DNA of 64,000 nucleotides from Hydrogenovibrio halophilus DSM 15072 (GTDB lineage Bacteria > Pseudomonadota > Gammaproteobacteria > Thiomicrospirales > Thiomicrospiraceae): NCBI RefSeq assembly GCF_000384235.1, contig NZ_KB913033.1, positions 751,164 to 815,163 of the forward strand, in the 5' to 3' direction. Positions within the stretch are counted from its first letter, which is position 1. Each line of letters starts with the position of its first letter. The position numbers were made by a program, and so were the translations under genes. Shown here piece by piece: positions 56,332 to 64,000 of the stretch. A model generated the notes under the pieces. The model saw nothing but the letters and a program-made list of their open reading frames with translations, did not search any database and had not been told where the DNA came from.

Positions 56332-57923
56332 GCGACTTCTTCCAACTGATTACGATGCTTCCATGCAGGGTGCGGATTGGCTTGGGCTTCGGCTTTAATG
56401 TTGGCCACATAGTCGGCATCGAATTGCGGGGCGATGTCTTTATCAATGATACGAATAATATGAGCAAAGTATTTGCTCCAACGCTTTGCGCCAATCTGTC
56501 CACGCTCATAGACAATCAACCAGTAGAACGAGAAGAGGCGATAGAGGTCTTCTTTTGTGACTACCATGTTGCGACAACGCACACAGCTTAAAAAGTTGGT
56601 GCAGTAGATTTTATTGCCGCTCTTGTCAGTACGATTTGGAATATCTGAACACTTTGAAACAGGGGTGTTGTTTTCTATCACCTCTACATTGGAGAGTAGC
56701 TCTTTGGTTCGTACCTTTCCCATGTAATTAAAGTTCTTTTCGGCCTCTTTCGGCGCTTCAAGGTAGTGAGTTTGCGATACTTTTACCGAATGATTCGCTA
56801 AAGCAGCGGTTACAAAAGGGTCTCCACCAGAGAGTTCCCAAATACTGTTTTCAAAGGTTTTTCTGAAACGAGAGACATTGACTTGTAACGGTTCGCCATT
56901 GTCGTTTTTCAGGTCTTTTTCTTTCACCCATTTTTTTGTATTTGTTTTCAGTAAGCTATTTGTGATAGTAGTGATTCCACCATTATTTAAGACTCCGGTG
57001 GTTCGATAAGAAAGCACTAAATCGGTTCCGCTTTCAGCTCGTAAAGACTGGTTCATGTCGATGACGTGCTGAATCATTACAGTGACATCTGCCAGTACCG
57101 TTTGAACATTCTCAACATTGGTTGAGTGACGAAGATTTTGAATGTGGGTTGCATTGCCACGACGTTTATACAGCACCAATAGCTTGCGGTTTTCTTTTAA
57201 TGGATGCTCTTGAATCGAGTCCGTAGTCATTTCCAAAAGTGGCGTGGTATTCATGCCTGAACGCAGTGCTATCGCCAATAAAAAGATAGTTAACTCATAA
57301 CTATTTAATGGCTCGTTTTTTTCAAGAATCTTGTTTACATCGACTTTTAGGGCATGAGCTACACGCTTACGCTCAGCTTTTGAAAACGCAGTTTGACCTT
57401 TCACTTTCCGGTTGGAGTTTGGAAATGGATTCTTTGGGAAATCAAACCGCTCCAACCAGCCCATTCCTTGCATTTTGACCAGAATCGATTTGGTATTAGT
57501 GTATATTGTTTTGGCTGAAGCGCTATTTGGATAATTTGTTTTTAGATTCTGGATATAGTTTTCAATCAACTCAAAAGTAATATCCGATAACACCAATTCA
57601 CGATTCATAGCTTTTGCATAAATTGCCAAATAATGAGCAAAATCTTTAAACCCAGAGTGGCAGTAATGAGAAATGGTTGAAGGCTCCACTAACGACTCAG
57701 AGAGCATGATTTCAATAGTTTGTTGAGCCGCACTGGTAATCGCATCAAAGCCCTGCCTATAATGTTTCTCGAAGTCGTAAGTCCGATAACTCGTAGGATT
57801 CACACCAAGCGAAACAAGTGTATTTTTAGGTATGCCTGTTTTTAAAACAGGTTGGGTGATAACTACCCCATTTCGGTCTGAAACAGATAAAGGGGCTTGA
57901 TTAAAATCTTTACGTTTTTTCAT
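56328..57923 (-). CDS. Tyrosine recombinase 2 of a trio
   Basis: 531 residues. R in IALRSGMNTTPLLEM, RFRK box in NVSRFRKTF where the usual His is replaced, H and Y in LANHSVKVSQTHYLEA. C-terminal Cys cluster CTNFLSCVRC. Overlaps both neighbours by 4 bases (ATGA), so the three are one translationally coupled unit. Confidence 0.82.
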   Translation of the reverse strand: MKKRKDFNQAPLSVSDRNGVVITQPVLKTGIPKNTLVSLGVNPTSYRTYDFEKHYRQGFDAITSAAQQTIEIMLSESLVEPSTISHYCHSGFKDFAHYLAIYAKAMNRELVLSDITFELIENYIQNLKTNYPNSASAKTIYTNTKSILVKMQGMGWLERFDFPKNPFPNSNRKVKGQTAFSKAERKRVAHALKVDVNKILEKNEPLNSYELTIFLLAIALRSGMNTTPLLEMTTDSIQEHPLKENRKLLVLYKRRGNATHIQNLRHSTNVENVQTVLADVTVMIQHVIDMNQSLRAESGTDLVLSYRTTGVLNNGGITTITNSLLKTNTKKWVKEKDLKNDNGEPLQVNVSRFRKTFENSIWELSGGDPFVTAALANHSVKVSQTHYLEAPKEAEKNFNYMGKVRTKELLSNVEVIENNTPVSKCSDIPNRTDKSGNKIYCTNFLSCVRCRNMVVTKEDLYRLFSFYWLIVYERGQIGAKRWSKYFAHIIRIIDKDIAPQFDADYVANIKAEAQANPHPAWKHRNQLEEVA

Positions 57924-59086
57924 GCCACTCCCTCGGACCCAAGGCAGATTTGGTCAATATCCTGGTCGTATTCGGTCATTAAATCGCCTTCCAAATCTTC
58001 GAGATAATGCAGATAAACTTGTGTTGTTAAGATGCTTGAATGACCTAAACGATCTTGGACGTACACCAATGGATCGCCTCGATAATTTGGGTTGTGTCGA
58101 AGTCCATAGAGCTTAAAAGTTGCGTAGGTGTGTCGAAGCTTATGCAGGCTTATTTCTTTTCGACCAACAATTTTTTTCAACTCTGTATTTAGTATCGTGC
58201 CTTTGATGGAATAAGGTTTTGCAAATCGGTTCAACAGCAGAGTTTTTTGCTCGCTGACTTCATTTTTCAACAGTAACTCATTTCGCTCATGCAGCTTGTA
58301 TTGCCACAGTCGTTCATACAGTGATATGGGAATATGAATCGTGCGTTCCTTATTTCCTTTTGTGCCACCCTGACCACTTTTTACTTCCATATCTTTGGTA
58401 CTCAGCACAACAGGCACAATCGCTTTACCCCGCTTCGTTCTTGGGTCTTGGATATAGCTTTCAGGAAAGGTTAGCAATTCCTCTTTGCGCATCCCTGTTT
58501 GTAGGGCTAGACGATAGATTAGATGTTGAGAGATAAAGCATGGATGTGCCATCAGGATTTTGACTTCTTGCTTGGTCAAAACCTGCAATGCCGCCACTTT
58601 TTCTTTCAGCATTACATTGACTGCATTTTTTTGATTACCCGACCTATCCGTATGAGCCAAGAAGCCCTTACCTTTATTGATAATCACAGTCTCAATGTCA
58701 TAGGGTACGGATTCGATCCAATGCTTTCTTTGAGCGAACTCATAAAATTGGATAATGGTTCTTAAACGCCCATTGATCGTCTTTGAGGATAGACCCAAGC
58801 TGACTGACCAATCACGATAAGCAGCAATGACTGAATGTTGAGTGTCGGCCATCTTTGAACGCCAATCCAGTCCATTACCCTCCAAATAACCAAAGTAGTC
58901 ATACAGGTCTTGCCCGTAACGCCACCATGTATTCTTACTCTCGACTCGTCCTCTAGTGATACAGAAGTAAATTAAGAATTGGTGGACTTCAGTCTCCAAC
59001 TCCATTTCTGAATTAACGATTAACGGAAAGTCCTCATAGGAATGACCATGCAGTTTAAAGTCATTCGTTGCTCTTATTAATCTCAT
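57920..59086 (-). CDS. Tyrosine recombinase 1 of a trio
   Basis: 388 residues with a SAM-like N-terminal domain and complete catalytic set: R in LQTGMRKEELLTF, K in the beta-hairpin KGNKERTIHIP, HxxR in LHKLRHTYATF, H in DRLGHSSILTT and Y in QVYLHYLEDL. Start at ATG (GGGAG upstream), preceded in frame by TTG. Promoter overlaps element-end motifs. Confidence 0.88.
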   Translation of the reverse strand: MRLIRATNDFKLHGHSYEDFPLIVNSEMELETEVHQFLIYFCITRGRVESKNTWWRYGQDLYDYFGYLEGNGLDWRSKMADTQHSVIAAYRDWSVSLGLSSKTINGRLRTIIQFYEFAQRKHWIESVPYDIETVIINKGKGFLAHTDRSGNQKNAVNVMLKEKVAALQVLTKQEVKILMAHPCFISQHLIYRLALQTGMRKEELLTFPESYIQDPRTKRGKAIVPVVLSTKDMEVKSGQGGTKGNKERTIHIPISLYERLWQYKLHERNELLLKNEVSEQKTLLLNRFAKPYSIKGTILNTELKKIVGRKEISLHKLRHTYATFKLYGLRHNPNYRGDPLVYVQDRLGHSSILTTQVYLHYLEDLEGDLMTEYDQDIDQICLGSEGVA

Positions 59087-59115
59087 CAAGCCACTCCCGT
59101 TAAGGCAATGGTTTA

Positions 59116-59144
59116 ACTATAAATTAACTGTAAGAGCATTACAA
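59116..59144 (-). promoter_or_regulatory. Promoter of the recombinase operon
   Basis: Minus strand TTGTAA (59139-59144), 17-base spacer, TATAGT (59116-59121). Sits on the TTACAAC/GTAAGA motifs, so recombinase binding could autoregulate it. Confidence 0.6.
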
Positions 59145-59151
59145 CTGCATA

Positions 59152-59184
59152 TCATATCGTTTCCTTCTTATTTGCGTCGCTGCA
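59152..59184. repeat. 33-bp direct repeat, inner copy (att-like)
   Basis: Begins TCATATCGTTTCC and ends TTGCGTCGCTGCA; identical to 61095-61127. Its last 17 bases duplicate the 3' end of the 687-codon gene. Confidence 0.88.
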
Positions 59185-59218
59185 GCCGGACTCATGTAGT
59201 TAACGACTAACATTAAAA

Positions 59219-59860
59219 CTAAACTCGATACTGTCCTAAAGAAGCAGCGTTCTCAATGTCGGTTTTGAACCAACGCAACATACTCAAAACTTCATCAGCC
59301 AAACCTCGAAACCCTTCCGCCTCCACATCTAGGAATTCACCATGAGCAATGTAATTTCGACGATTAAGCAAACTTTCATCAATGAGATTGAACCTAGCTT
59401 CATATTTTTCAGTGTCGATATTTATTGACTTCAATATATTTACAAAAACTTTCGAACTGAGGTTAAATTCAGTTCTTATAGCTGAATCCGCTTTCAACTT
59501 AGCAGTTTCACCAAGCTCATTTAACAAAAACTCGATGGTTTCAATTGATACTTTAGACTGTTTTGATTTCGAAAGATCATTTATCTTCTTCTTCAAACCA
59601 AAGACAATAAAACAGCTAACCAGCTCACGATATTTCAAAGATTGCCCATTAATAAACTCTACATAATGTGTGGCGGTATTTTTTATAAACCCCTCCCAAT
59701 GACCATATAAAAGCGGGATGGCGGCTCTTACCGCAGTACTGCTCGTAATATTATCTGCTCTGCGAACTAATATTTTTAGGCTAGCAATCTCTTTAAAACG
59801 CCAAGAGAGCTCTTGATCTAGCGTGTTCTGGAGTTCATTTATCGTTCTTATTTTACTCAT
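59219..59860 (-). CDS. HEPN-domain RNase candidate (MAE_28990-type)
   Basis: 213 residues, all-helical. The HEPN Rx4H motif is RNYIAH in LNRRNYIAHGEF. Resembles the MAE_28990/MAE_18760 HEPN family, commonly paired with DUF262 proteins. Its ATG overlaps the partner stop (ATGA), suggesting a two-protein system; target RNA is unknown. Confidence 0.78.
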   Translation of the reverse strand: MSKIRTINELQNTLDQELSWRFKEIASLKILVRRADNITSSTAVRAAIPLLYGHWEGFIKNTATHYVEFINGQSLKYRELVSCFIVFGLKKKINDLSKSKQSKVSIETIEFLLNELGETAKLKADSAIRTEFNLSSKVFVNILKSINIDTEKYEARFNLIDESLLNRRNYIAHGEFLDVEAEGFRGLADEVLSMLRWFKTDIENAASLGQYRV

Positions 59861-60960
59861 GGCCTAAAAAAACCTTGGGCCATTGGTAAAAGATTGGTTA
59901 GCCGTGACGTACCTCTAACCCCAGCCCCTGAATTCTTTTCGAATGTAGCGTCAGACCAGAGTTCTTTAGCCTTTCGAACCAACAAGTCTTTTTGCTCATC
60001 AGGAGGTAAACTTTCGTAATCATTAAGATTTTTAGACAAACCAAATGCTATTGTTTCGTACAGAGACATCAAAAATTTTCCGGAAAATGAAGCTCCATCC
60101 CATCTTTTGAAAGCATCACTACCCATCGCATGATTAAGAAGATCAAATGTTTTCTTGAAAACTCTCTTCTCTTCATCCCAGTCGATTTCATCACTTCTTG
60201 AAATCTCGATCAAAGCTTCGTCTAAGTATTCATGGACATCTAATCCTCTAGTGTATGTGTGATTTCGAAAAGCGAAAAAACGAAGAACAAGTTCCATCCC
60301 GACTTGTTTTTCTAATGCAGTACTTGTCTGGTTAGTGGTTGCTTCAAAGGCTTCGTAGTGCGAAAGATCTTTTAATAAATTATAGAATGTTGTATTTATC
60401 ATGACCGCAACACAGTTTCTTACTTCCTGCTCAGATAACTGTGCCCCACCAGTATTGAGTCTTTGGAAAAGCTCATACTTAGCATTCTCATCACTCTCCT
60501 TCAACAAAATTTCGACACGCAACCTTGCACGTTTAACCTGTAACTGCATCGGTCTGTCGATAGCTTCTTGACCTTCTTCCGATACTTGCCAGCGCTTATC
60601 TGCCAAACTAGGGAGAAAATTCGTTCCTTCTAGAACACTTGGTTCAACTTGTCGACCCTCAGAATCTTTGAGAACACCAACAAATTCTAAAATAGTAGAT
60701 AACCTCTGAAGGCCATCTATTAACTCCCATCCACCATCTTCATCTTGAAATACAAATATCGGAGGAATCGGAATACCTAATAGAATCGATTCAATAAACC
60801 GTGTTTTTCTCGTAATATCCCAACGAAAGAGCCTTTGAAATTCTGGATTAATTTTTAATTCATCATCCTTATATAGATTAATAACTTCACCGACAGACAT
60901 ATCATACCCATCAGAAACTATTTCTTTTCGAGCATTTTTAATTTCATCTTCTAATCCCAT
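59857..60960 (-). CDS. DUF262 (ParB/GmrSD-N type) protein
   Basis: 367 residues. N-terminal DUF262 signature: NPEFQRLFRW, ESILLGIPIPPIFVF and the DGxQR box in WELIDGLQRLSTIL, an NTP-dependent nuclease or regulator module as in GmrS. No C-terminal HNH (DUF1524) domain, unlike GmrSD fusions; the HEPN partner may supply the effector. GGAG upstream of ATG. Confidence 0.82.
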   Translation of the reverse strand: MGLEDEIKNARKEIVSDGYDMSVGEVINLYKDDELKINPEFQRLFRWDITRKTRFIESILLGIPIPPIFVFQDEDGGWELIDGLQRLSTILEFVGVLKDSEGRQVEPSVLEGTNFLPSLADKRWQVSEEGQEAIDRPMQLQVKRARLRVEILLKESDENAKYELFQRLNTGGAQLSEQEVRNCVAVMINTTFYNLLKDLSHYEAFEATTNQTSTALEKQVGMELVLRFFAFRNHTYTRGLDVHEYLDEALIEISRSDEIDWDEEKRVFKKTFDLLNHAMGSDAFKRWDGASFSGKFLMSLYETIAFGLSKNLNDYESLPPDEQKDLLVRKAKELWSDATFEKNSGAGVRGTSRLTNLLPMAQGFFRP

Positions 60961-61094
60961 TTCAACTCCACACCATGATATTTTTACTTTTTAAGACGAC
61001 AAAAAACCAGATTAACTTTACTAAACAAAAAACTTAATTTTTAGTTTTCATCACCTAAATCCAGATCATAAAATGGCAGCCAAAAAATGAAGAT

Positions 61095-61127
61095 TCATAT
61101 CGTTTCCTTCTTATTTGCGTCGCTGCA
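61095..61127. repeat. 33-bp direct repeat, outer copy / right island junction
   Basis: Identical to 59152-59184. Includes the stop and final codons of the 687-codon gene and the ancestral intergenic sequence. Confidence 0.88.
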
Positions 61128-63174
61128 ACAGGGTTTCCACCAGAAAATAGACAATGATCAGTGCCATCAGCCCCACGGTGATTTCGATTTCCAGAAACGG
61201 CGGCAGTGACACGCCCGAGCCTTTGAGCATGCCAAACAAATCGCTGAGGGCCGAGACCGACAGCAACACCCCCACCACGCCCATCACCAGATTCATCCGT
61301 TCGCTGGCCTGCTGCTGAATTTTGTCCACCGCCAGGTGAACCCGCTCCTGCAACCAGCCAATGGTTTCCCGCGATTCGGCCAGAATCGCCTGCAGCCGAG
61401 TTTGTTGTGCGTTCACGCCCACGGCCTGAAACAGGGTCTGAATAAACCGATTGTGATCGGGAAAGCGCATCAATCCCCCCGAATCCATGAGATGCACCAG
61501 CTTTTTCACCTCCTGATTGAGGTCGTGCAACTGGCGAATTTGCGCGCGATAGGCATCGGCCTGGGCGCGTAATTGACTGGGGCGGACATCACTCAATGAC
61601 GAATCGTCAAACGGCCTGGCCTGATAGCGCTGCAACCGCTCAAACAACAGCTGATGCAATTGCTGAAAATAATAGCGGGCACTGGTGGCCACCTGCACAT
61701 TCTCCAGCGCCTGATCGGTGACCCAGCTGGGCTGGTCGAGCATCACCAACAGCGCAAAATGGCCATCGGCCTGAACCCAGTTGTGCTGGTGATACAGGTC
61801 TGCCCCCAGGTTCCCCACCCCGGCATGGGGTTGCTGCAAGCGCCAGTTTTCAAAATGACTGCGTACTTCGCGTGGTGGCGTGGTCAGACCCTGCCAGTCG
61901 CCGTGCGCCTGAGCCTGGGCAAAACTCAAAGGCCGCTGGGACTGAGGCGTGCAGAATTGTTCGATCAGCACACTGGTGGCGACGTGTTCACTGGTATTGG
62001 CCTGCAATGCCTGCGCATGCCCCAACCAGTCTCTGATCGTCGCGAACACTTCGTCGGCGATCTCGCGCAAATAGGCATAGGCGTGATCGCGCCAATCCAT
62101 CCGCTCGTCCACCGCGTTTTCCAGCGGCAGGTTGTTCAGATGCCGCAACGCATTGACGTCCATGCCGTCCAGATCGGTCTGCAACAGACACTGCACACTG
62201 CCCAGATTGTTCAAGCGCACCGACAGCGCCAGCGTCAAGGCCTCGCCTCTGAAATCGGAAACGCGGACCGAAGGCAGGTCAAACTGCCACAGACGAAACG
62301 GGTCGGACAGAGACAGGTCCGACAACACATCGGCCGGTTCCGGTTGGTAAAACGCTTCCGCCCCCAGTGCCTGCTCCAGCAAAAGGCGTTTGGGCGCGTC
62401 CTGCAAAAAACCCGACAGACAATCCACCGACAAGGCATTCAGGGTGGCATAAAAAGCCGTGCTCCATTGCCCCGAATGAATCACCAGTTTGTCGGTGGAG
62501 GGCTGACGCAAGATGGCCACGCTGGCCCAGTGCGCCCTGAGCATGGAGGCAAACACGCGTTGCGACCGGTTTTTTAACCAGGCCTGGTACAAATCGGATT
62601 CGACCTGATCCCAATCGGCTTCCGACACCCCCTGGCCCTGATCGCGTCGCTGCAGGGTTTCACTGAGCACGAGCATGGCCTGCAGGTAAGCCTGCCAGGC
62701 ACTCAGTTGCGATTGGCAGGCCGCCGTTTCGGCCAACCAGCTCAGTTGCTCACGGCAGGCGTCGGCGCACTGGGCAAAGGCATTGTTGTGCATGCCGCGA
62801 TCCACATCCACCGAGGCCACAGCCAGCTGATGATGCAGACACACACAGTCCTGTGGCCGCAAAGCCGCATCCCACACCTGTGCCAGACACTGTTCGCCCC
62901 AAGCAAACAGGGCTTTGGCGTCAATAAAATCATAACTTTGTTCAATCTTCAGGCGCGCGCCGAAATAAGCCAGCCAGTAGGCGGCGACCAGCGCTTCGTC
63001 CGAGCCGGACAGGTTGGCCATTTGCTCGACCTGCGGCCGCTGATGCGCCGAGTCCACAGAACAGCCCAACGCCTGCAGACGCGCCTGCATCTGCTCGCGC
63101 CCGACTTCAAACGCTTCGTCCTGATCCAGACGCTGGCCCAGTTCGTTGACGTTCCCCCGTTCATGAACGCTCAT
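61111..63174 (-). CDS. Large uncharacterised membrane-anchored protein
   Basis: 687 residues; family not recognised. Mostly helical soluble body; the last 65 residues hold two membrane segments (MGVVGVLLSVSALSDLFGML and VGLMALIIVYFLVETLL), preceded by a coiled-coil-like stretch. Layout resembles a tail-anchored CorA-like shape but no GxN motif is seen. Overlaps the GNAT gene by 4 bases. Contains palindrome copy 8 near residue 200. Confidence 0.7.
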   Translation of the reverse strand: MSVHERGNVNELGQRLDQDEAFEVGREQMQARLQALGCSVDSAHQRPQVEQMANLSGSDEALVAAYWLAYFGARLKIEQSYDFIDAKALFAWGEQCLAQVWDAALRPQDCVCLHHQLAVASVDVDRGMHNNAFAQCADACREQLSWLAETAACQSQLSAWQAYLQAMLVLSETLQRRDQGQGVSEADWDQVESDLYQAWLKNRSQRVFASMLRAHWASVAILRQPSTDKLVIHSGQWSTAFYATLNALSVDCLSGFLQDAPKRLLLEQALGAEAFYQPEPADVLSDLSLSDPFRLWQFDLPSVRVSDFRGEALTLALSVRLNNLGSVQCLLQTDLDGMDVNALRHLNNLPLENAVDERMDWRDHAYAYLREIADEVFATIRDWLGHAQALQANTSEHVATSVLIEQFCTPQSQRPLSFAQAQAHGDWQGLTTPPREVRSHFENWRLQQPHAGVGNLGADLYHQHNWVQADGHFALLVMLDQPSWVTDQALENVQVATSARYYFQQLHQLLFERLQRYQARPFDDSSLSDVRPSQLRAQADAYRAQIRQLHDLNQEVKKLVHLMDSGGLMRFPDHNRFIQTLFQAVGVNAQQTRLQAILAESRETIGWLQERVHLAVDKIQQQASERMNLVMGVVGVLLSVSALSDLFGMLKGSGVSLPPFLEIEITVGLMALIIVYFLVETLLQRRK
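62577..62588. repeat. ACCAGGCCTGGT palindrome, copy 8 (in a gene)
   Basis: T-run on the left. On the minus strand codes YQAW within LYQAWLKNRS. Confidence 0.9.
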
Positions 63175-63800
63175 AAGGAAAACACGCTATGTGGGCAGCG
63201 CGCAAGCGCCTGCATCTGCCAGACAAACCGCGGGTCTGCCTCCTTAAGGCCATAACTGCTCAGAAACAGTTCGCGCACAAACGCCGTCACCGCCGCTTTA
63301 TCAATCTGTTCCACGCCGGCATGAGGATGAATCAACAGGCCCATTCTTTCGGAACCGCTGGCATGGAATTCGGGAATCCGAAAATCGAAATCCAGCACCC
63401 GGAAGCCCAGATGCCGATAAAACGGCCACAATTTGGGAGCGGCCTCGAGCCAGAAATAAGGATGACGGCGACTCAAATAGGTCGCCAGTTGCGCGCGCAC
63501 CAGTTCGCCTGCCAGGCCTTTCCCCTCATAGGGTTTGGCCGTCGCCAGATACGAGAGCAAGGTGCCCTGTTGCAGATATTCGACCATGGAAAACGCTGCC
63601 CAGTCGCTGTCGGGCGTCATCAAACCCAATATCACGGCCTGATGGTCGCGTAAGGATTGTTCGATCCCGCTCAAAGGGGCCAGTTCCTGATAGGGAAAAC
63701 GCCGATGGTACAAGGCCGCCCAGCGACGAAACCGCATGCTGTCGGGATGGCTCAGCAACACGGGGGTCAGCCCGTCGGCCCGCTCAAACAATCGCTCCAT
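63171..63800 (-). CDS. GNAT-family acetyltransferase
   Basis: 209 residues. The acetyl-CoA loop is visible as PYEGKGLAGELVRAQL (Q/RxxGxG/A type), followed by LEAAPKLWPFYRHLGFRV, the usual beta-alpha end of the fold. Substrate unknown. GGGGGAGA precedes the ATG; between trpC and the 687-codon gene. Confidence 0.85.
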   Translation of the reverse strand: MERLFERADGLTPVLLSHPDSMRFRRWAALYHRRFPYQELAPLSGIEQSLRDHQAVILGLMTPDSDWAAFSMVEYLQQGTLLSYLATAKPYEGKGLAGELVRAQLATYLSRRHPYFWLEAAPKLWPFYRHLGFRVLDFDFRIPEFHASGSERMGLLIHPHAGVEQIDKAAVTAFVRELFLSSYGLKEADPRFVWQMQALARCPHSVFSL

Positions 63801-63845
63801 TGTCTCCCCCTTTGTTGTTTTCGCCCGATCGCCAGACGGCCGCCC

Positions 63846-64000
63846 TTACTGAAAAATGGCCTGCAGAGCCGCGCCCGGATCCTCCGCGCGCATAAAGGCT
63901 TCGCCGACCAGAAAGCTGTTGACCTTGTGCGCACGCATCCGCGCCACATCGTCCGGCCCCAGAATCCCGCTTTCGGTGATCACAATCCGGTCTTGCGGAA
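63846..64000 (-). CDS. trpC: Indole-3-glycerol-phosphate synthase, C-terminal part
   Basis: 51 codons to the window edge. [17 protein letters not shown] and [14 protein letters not shown] match the end of the TrpC barrel, which closes the indole ring in tryptophan synthesis. N-terminal part lies outside. Confidence 0.88.
   Translation of the reverse strand, partial: PQDRIVITESGILGPDDVARMRAHKVNSFLVGEAFMRAEDPGAALQAIFQ

Noticed and set aside
54463-59086. Firm assignment of the trio as gamma-mobile-trio (GmtX/Y/Z) or Tn554
   Set aside because: Cannot compare sequences without a search; gene sizes and order agree only in part.
50869-61094. CRISPR array or retron in the island
   Set aside because: No regularly spaced repeats and no reverse transcriptase or Cas-like frames.

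Overview
The window looks like a gammaproteobacterial chromosome. The evidence is the E. coli-type gene order of the ribosomal super-cluster, SSB with a DDDDVPF tip, a three-TM SecE preceded by tRNA-Trp, tRNA-Tyr/Gly/Thr ahead of tufB, and RpoB/RpoC/RpoA lengths close to E. coli. The backbone is moderately GC-rich. I cannot name a genus; a marine or sulfur-oxidising lineage is possible but not shown by the sequence.

Layout. 1-14.7 kb holds housekeeping genes: a CZB-domain protein end, a cbpA-type J protein behind a sigma-32-like promoter, obgE-proB, rplU-rpmA, ispB, ssb, a YajR-type MFS transporter, a SIMPL protein, uvrA, a DUF2927 protein, tcdA and a TatD hydrolase. 14.7-44.5 kb, all on the minus strand, is the ribosomal/transcription cluster. 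In transcription order it runs tRNA-Trp-secE-nusG-rplKAJL-rpoBC, rpsLG-fusA-tufA, S10, spc and alpha operons, ending at a strong terminator behind rplQ. Sigma-70 promoters and attenuator-like hairpins are visible at most operon boundaries. 44.5-46.2 kb holds tufB and a tRNA-Tyr/Gly/Thr cluster. 46.2-50.8 kb holds a GlcG/HbpS-like protein, truC, a 326-bp MITE-like element, bioA, an M42-like peptidase and an OsmC-family gene.

50.76-61.1 kb is an AT-rich genomic island inserted between an uncharacterised 687-codon membrane gene and the osmC-like gene. It has two parts. Element A (about 50.77-59.15 kb) carries three overlapping tyrosine recombinases, a BcgI-like restriction-modification pair and a small HTH/coiled-coil protein. 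Element B (about 59.18-61.09 kb) lies between two 33-bp direct repeats and carries a DUF262 protein with a HEPN-type RNase candidate. Removing the island rejoins a good ribosome binding site to the osmC-like start codon, which supports the boundary call. 61.1-64 kb returns to backbone: the 687-codon gene, a GNAT acetyltransferase and the end of trpC.

Beyond the genes, a 12-bp perfect palindrome, ACCAGGCCTGGT, usually extended by T/A-rich flanks, occurs eight times in the backbone and never in the island. It lies inside genes, over stop codons and between genes. I know of no described element matching it; it and the island are the two things most worth follow-up.
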